The translations under genes and the position numbers were made by a program. Of a stretch of DNA of 35,478 bases, positions 32,314 through 35,478 are shown piece by piece (the first letter of the stretch is position 1; each line of letters begins with the position of its first letter). Below the pieces are notes generated by a model that searched no databases, was not told the origin of the DNA, and saw only the letters and a program-made list of their open reading frames with translations. Source of the DNA: Actinomycetes bacterium (GTDB lineage Bacteria; Actinomycetota; Actinomycetes; Actinomycetales; Cellulomonadaceae); NCBI GenBank assembly GCA_023432565.1, contig JAEYUL010000022.1, positions 1 to 35,478 on the forward strand, written 5' to 3'.

Positions 32314-33912
32314 CTACGCGAGCGCGATGAGGTCGAGGTAGTCCTGGCTCCACAGGTCCTCGTCGCCGTCGGGCAGCAGGAGGACCCGCTCGGGCTCGAG
32401 CGCGGCGACGGCACCCTCGTCGTGGCTGACGAGCACGACCGCGCCCTGGTAGCCGCGCAGCGCCGCGAGGATCTCCTCGCGCGAGGCCGGGTCGAGGTTG
32501 TTCGTCGGCTCGTCGAGGAGCAGCACGTTGGCGCTCGACACCACGAGGGTGGCCAGCGCGAGCCGCGTCTTCTCCCCGCCGGACAGCACGCGCGCGGGCT
32601 TGTCGGCGTCGTCGCCGGAGAACAGGAACGACCCGAGCACCGAGCGCACCTGCGTGTCGGTGAGGTCGGGTGCGGCGGTGCGCAGGTTCTCCACGACGGT
32701 GCGGGACAGGTCGAGCGTCTCGTGCTCCTGCGCGTAGTACCCGAGCTTGAGGCCGTGCCCGGCCTTCACCTCGCCCGTGTCCGGCTCCTGCAGACCGCCG
32801 AGCATCCGCAGCAGCGTCGTCTTGCCGGCCCCGTTGCGACCGAGCACGACGACCTTGCTGCCCCGGTCGATCGCGAGCGAGACGTCGGTGAAGACCTCCT
32901 GCGAGCCGTACGACTTCGACAGCCCCTCGGCCGTCAGCGGCGTGCGACCGCAGGGCGCCGGGTCGGGGAACCGCAGCCTGGCGACCTTGTCGTTGACGCG
33001 CACCGCGTCGAGACCCGACAGCATCCGCTCGGCACGACGTGCCATGTTCTGCGCGGCGACCGCCTTGGTGGCCTTCGCGCGCATCTTGTCGGCCTGCGCC
33101 AGCAGCGTCGCTGCCTTCTTCTCGGCGTTCGCCCGCTCCCGGCGTCGGCGCTTCTCGTCGGTCTCCCGCTGCAGCAGGTAGGCGTCCCACCCGAGGTTGT
33201 ACTGGTCGAGCGCCGAGCGGTTCGCGTCGAGGTGGAACACCTTGTTGACGGTGGCGCGCAGCAGCTCGACGTCGTGGCTGATGACGACGAACCCGCCCGG
33301 GTACGACTTGAGGTAGTCGCGCAGCCAGACGATCGAGTCGGCGTCGAGGTGGTTCGTCGGCTCGTCGAGCAGCAGCGTGTCGGCACCCGAGAAGAGGATG
33401 CGGGCGAGCTCGACGCGGCGTCGCTGACCACCGGACAGCGTCCGCAGCTCCTGGCCGAGGACCCGGTCGTGGAGGCCCAGCGCGGGGGGGATGCGGTGTG
33501 CCTCGCTCTCGGCGGCGTACCCCCCGGCGGCGGTGAAGCGCGCCTCGAGCCGCGTGTAGCGGTCCATGGCCTTCTCGCGCGTCGCGTCGTCCGCGGACGC
33601 CATGGCGCCCTCGGTCTCACGCATCGAGGCGAGGACGGCGTCCAGCCCGCGCGCCGACAGCACGCGGTTCATCGCGAGCTGCGTGAGGTCGCCCGCCGCG
33701 GGGTCCTGCGGGAGGTACCCCACGTCACCGCCGCGCGAGATCGTCCCGCCCGTCGGCTGGGTCTCCCCCGCGAGCGTCTTCGTCAGGGTCGTCTTGCCCG
33801 CGCCGTTGCGGCCGACGAGCCCGATGCGGTCGCCGGAGGCGATGCGGAAGGTCGTCGGTTCCAGCAGGACGCGGGCGCCGACGCGCAGCTCGACGCCCGA
33901 GGCGGTGATCAC
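32314..33912 (-). CDS. ABC-F ATPase
   Basis: 532 residues from GTG 33910-33912. Two ATPase domains in one soluble chain and no membrane part. Domain 1 has GRNGAGKTTLTKTL, LSGGQRRRVELARIL and LLLDEPTNHLDADS; domain 2 has GRNGAGKTTLLRML, LSGGEKTRLALATLV and LLLDEPTNNLDPAS. The charged linker between them (about 225-310, with DEKRRRRERANAEKKAATLL) is the arm that reaches the ribosome's P/E sites in this family. ABC-F proteins act in translation or antibiotic protection; which applies here cannot be read from sequence. The start is the usual VITASGVELRVG; its GAGG is about 10 bases upstream. TACGAT (33995-34000) may be its -10. Confidence 0.92.
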   Translation of the reverse strand: MITASGVELRVGARVLLEPTTFRIASGDRIGLVGRNGAGKTTLTKTLAGETQPTGGTISRGGDVGYLPQDPAAGDLTQLAMNRVLSARGLDAVLASMRETEGAMASADDATREKAMDRYTRLEARFTAAGGYAAESEAHRIPPALGLHDRVLGQELRTLSGGQRRRVELARILFSGADTLLLDEPTNHLDADSIVWLRDYLKSYPGGFVVISHDVELLRATVNKVFHLDANRSALDQYNLGWDAYLLQRETDEKRRRRERANAEKKAATLLAQADKMRAKATKAVAAQNMARRAERMLSGLDAVRVNDKVARLRFPDPAPCGRTPLTAEGLSKSYGSQEVFTDVSLAIDRGSKVVVLGRNGAGKTTLLRMLGGLQEPDTGEVKAGHGLKLGYYAQEHETLDLSRTVVENLRTAAPDLTDTQVRSVLGSFLFSGDDADKPARVLSGGEKTRLALATLVVSSANVLLLDEPTNNLDPASREEILAALRGYQGAVVLVSHDEGAVAALEPERVLLLPDGDEDLWSQDYLDLIALA

Positions 33913-34115
33913 GGGGTGGGTTCCTCGGTCTTCCGTGGGGAGAGTTCCTACGACTTCGTGCGGCAGGTTCTGGCGGCCGGCACAAACGCCGTCCATCGTA
34001 CCGACCGCTAGCGTGACGAGCGGCCGGTCACCGGCGCGCGGACGCACGTCCCGGACGGGCACGCGACGCCCGCCGGGACGCGCGTCACCACACACCTCAC
34101 CGGCGGGAGCACCGC

Positions 34116-34853
34116 ATGTCCAGGACTTTCCCCGACGACGGCACACCGACCACCCCGCTCGCGTCCGCGCCGACGTCCGGTGCTGCGCAGGGTGCACGCA
34201 CCGGGGTCACCGCTCTGCCGGCACCTCGCACCGCCCACCACCGTGGCACCGACGTGGCGCTCGTCGCGACGTTCGCCGCGTTCGTCGCCGCGTGCGCGCT
34301 CGTCCCGGCCATCCCCACGGGGTCGGGCGTGCCGATCACGCTCCAGACCTTCGGGGTGGTGCTCGCCGGCCTCGTGCTCGGCCCGCTGCGGGGGTTCCTC
34401 GCCGTCACGCTCTACCTCGTCGTCGGGCTCGCGGGTGTGCCGGTCTTCGCCGAGATGACCGGTGGGCTCGGTGTCCTCGGCAAGCCGTCGGTCGGCTACC
34501 TGCTCGCGTTCCCCGCCGCGGCGGCCGTCGCGGGCGCGTTCGGGACGCTCGCCCTGCGCCTGCCCGCCCGCCGGCCGGTGCCCGGGGCCGACGCCTCACG
34601 CCTGCGCCGGGTCGTCGCACGCGCAGCGCCGGCGGTCCGCCTCGTGGCGCTCGTCGCCGCCGGGCTAGGTGCTTCCTTCGCGACGATCCACCCGGCCGGG
34701 GTGGCCGGCCTCGTGTGGCGTCTCGGGCTCGACGTGCCGGCCGCGGTCGCGGTCGACGCCGTGTACTGGCCGGGGGACGTCGTCAAGAACGTCCTCGCGG
34801 CCCTCGTCACGCTCGCCGTGCTGCGCGCCTACCCGGACCTGCGGCGACGGTGA
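34116..34853 (+). CDS. bioY: BioY, biotin-binding subunit of an ECF transporter
   Basis: 245 residues; ATG behind GGCGGGAG. The S-component of the biotin importer. About 45 N-terminal residues (polar, Pro/Ala/Thr-rich) are longer than usual and likely disordered. Six hydrophobic segments follow, with PITLQTFGVVLAGLVLGPLRG, LVVGLAGVPVFAEMTGG and GKPSVGYLLAFPAAA as family hallmarks, and VYWPGDVVKNVLAALVTLAVLRAYP near the end. The stop overlaps the ECF ATPase start (GTGA, 34850-34853). TAGCGT at 34009-34014 could be a -10. No recognisable biotin-repressor site was seen upstream. Confidence 0.94.
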   Translation: MSRTFPDDGTPTTPLASAPTSGAAQGARTGVTALPAPRTAHHRGTDVALVATFAAFVAACALVPAIPTGSGVPITLQTFGVVLAGLVLGPLRGFLAVTLYLVVGLAGVPVFAEMTGGLGVLGKPSVGYLLAFPAAAAVAGAFGTLALRLPARRPVPGADASRLRRVVARAAPAVRLVALVAAGLGASFATIHPAGVAGLVWRLGLDVPAAVAVDAVYWPGDVVKNVLAALVTLAVLRAYPDLRRR

Positions 34854-35478
34854 TCGAGCTCGAGGCCGCCGAGGTCACCGCCTGGTCCCCCGACGCCGCG
34901 GGCGGGCCCGACCGCGTGGTGCGCCTGCTCGGACCGGTGACCCTGCGCCTCACCGAGCGTCGCGTCGCGGTCGTGGGTGCGAACGGCTCGGGCAAGTCGA
35001 CGCTCGCACGCCTGCTCAACGGGCTCGTCCTGCCCTCGGCGGGGCACGTGCGGGTCGGTGGGCTCGACACCGTCCGCGACGGGGCGGCGGTGCGCCGTCG
35101 GGTCGGGTTCGTCTTCACCGATCCCGCCGCACAGCTCGTCATGCCGACCCCGCTCGAGGACGTCACGCTGTCGCTGCGGCGCCACGTCCCCGACCGTGGC
35201 GAGCGGGAGCGGCAGGCTCGTGCGGCGCTCGAGCGAGTCGGCCTCGGCGGGCACGCGCACGTGCCCGTCCACACGCTGTCGGGCGGGCAGCGCCAGCTCC
35301 TCGCGCTGGCGACGGTGCTCGCGACCGCACCCGAGGTGCTCGTGTGCGACGCGCCGACGACCCTGCTCGACCTGCGCTGGCGCACCCACGTCGACGCGCT
35401 GCTCGCCGGTCTCGACCAGCAGGTCGTCGTCGTCACCCACGACCTCGAGGCGGCCGCCCGCGCCGACCGCGTGCTCGT
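34850..35478 (+). CDS. bioM: Biotin ECF transporter ATPase (BioM/EcfA), C-terminus beyond the right edge
   Basis: About 209 residues are visible; the right edge cuts the gene shortly after the H-loop. Walker A is GANGSGKSTL, the Q-loop region FTDPAAQLVMPTPLEDVTLSL is typical of ECF ATPases, the signature is LSGGQRQLLALATVL, and the H-loop is VVVTHDLEAA. Walker B reads VLVCDAPTTLLD: the residue after Asp is Ala where a catalytic Glu is expected (GAC-GCG-CCG). It is translationally coupled to bioY; a bioN membrane subunit probably follows outside the window. Confidence 0.92.
   Translation, partial: MIELEAAEVTAWSPDAAGGPDRVVRLLGPVTLRLTERRVAVVGANGSGKSTLARLLNGLVLPSAGHVRVGGLDTVRDGAAVRRRVGFVFTDPAAQLVMPTPLEDVTLSLRRHVPDRGERERQARAALERVGLGGHAHVPVHTLSGGQRQLLALATVLATAPEVLVCDAPTTLLDLRWRTHVDALLAGLDQQVVVVTHDLEAAARADRVL

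Noticed and set aside
33913..34115. Biotin-responsive operator or riboswitch upstream of bioY
   Set aside because: No palindrome resembling BirA or BioQ sites and no conserved RNA structure could be recognised.

Overview
This very GC-rich window looks like chromosome from a cellulolytic actinobacterium of the Cellulomonas type. The evidence is codon use with almost only G or C at third positions, GTG starts and GTGA/ATGA start-stop overlaps, an actinobacterial LexA box, the divergent glgC/glgM pair, and a secreted AA10 oxygenase with a CBM2 beside an intracellular GH10 xylanase. No tRNA, rRNA, insertion sequence, prophage or CRISPR array was seen. Genes are packed tightly; the largest gene-free gap is the 271-base control region at 5360-5630.

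Layout. (1) 1-5465, minus strand: the SOS mutasome operon imuA'-imuB-dnaE2 behind a perfect LexA box; dnaE2 runs off the left edge. (2) 5587-8285, plus: an ArsR-family regulator, a SulP anion transporter and a PEBP-like protein behind a palindromic operator. (3) 8345-9193, plus: a YbaK/EbsC deacylase and a possible 43-residue acidic protein. (4) 17056-9261, minus: an AA10-CBM2 oxygenase ending at a strong hairpin, a 976-residue multi-spanning protein with lipase-like motifs, an MFS transporter, a cytoplasmic GH10 xylanase and a TrmH/SpoU methyltransferase. (5) 20982-17225, minus: a heterodimeric ABC exporter. (6) 22931-21215, minus: an NfeD/SPFH membrane pair. (7) 23838-23047, minus: a lone ABC ATPase; then an unrecognised plus-strand gene that overlaps glgM tail to tail. 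(8) glgM (minus) and glgC (plus), divergent, then serB. (9) 30715-28039, minus: fabG-fabI, an unknown gene, and sixA. (10) 30849-32280, plus: DUF3099 protein, a small Cys/His protein and SURF1, with overlapping ends. (11) An ABC-F ATPase (minus), then bioY and the start of the biotin ECF ATPase (plus), cut by the right edge.

How genes work together. ImuA', ImuB and DnaE2 form the damage-induced translesion polymerase. The secreted oxygenase attacks crystalline polysaccharide, while the MFS carrier and cytoplasmic xylanase could import and cut xylo-oligosaccharides. GlgC makes ADP-glucose for GlgM. FabG and FabI carry out the two reductions of fatty-acid elongation. BioY and the ECF ATPase import biotin.

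The least explained items are the 976-residue membrane protein with possible hydrolase motifs at its two ends, the roughly 108-residue insertion in DnaE2, and the alanine in the Walker B motif of the biotin ATPase. A recurring signal is TANNNT placed 6-7 bases before an ATG or GTG start, which suggests several leaderless transcripts.
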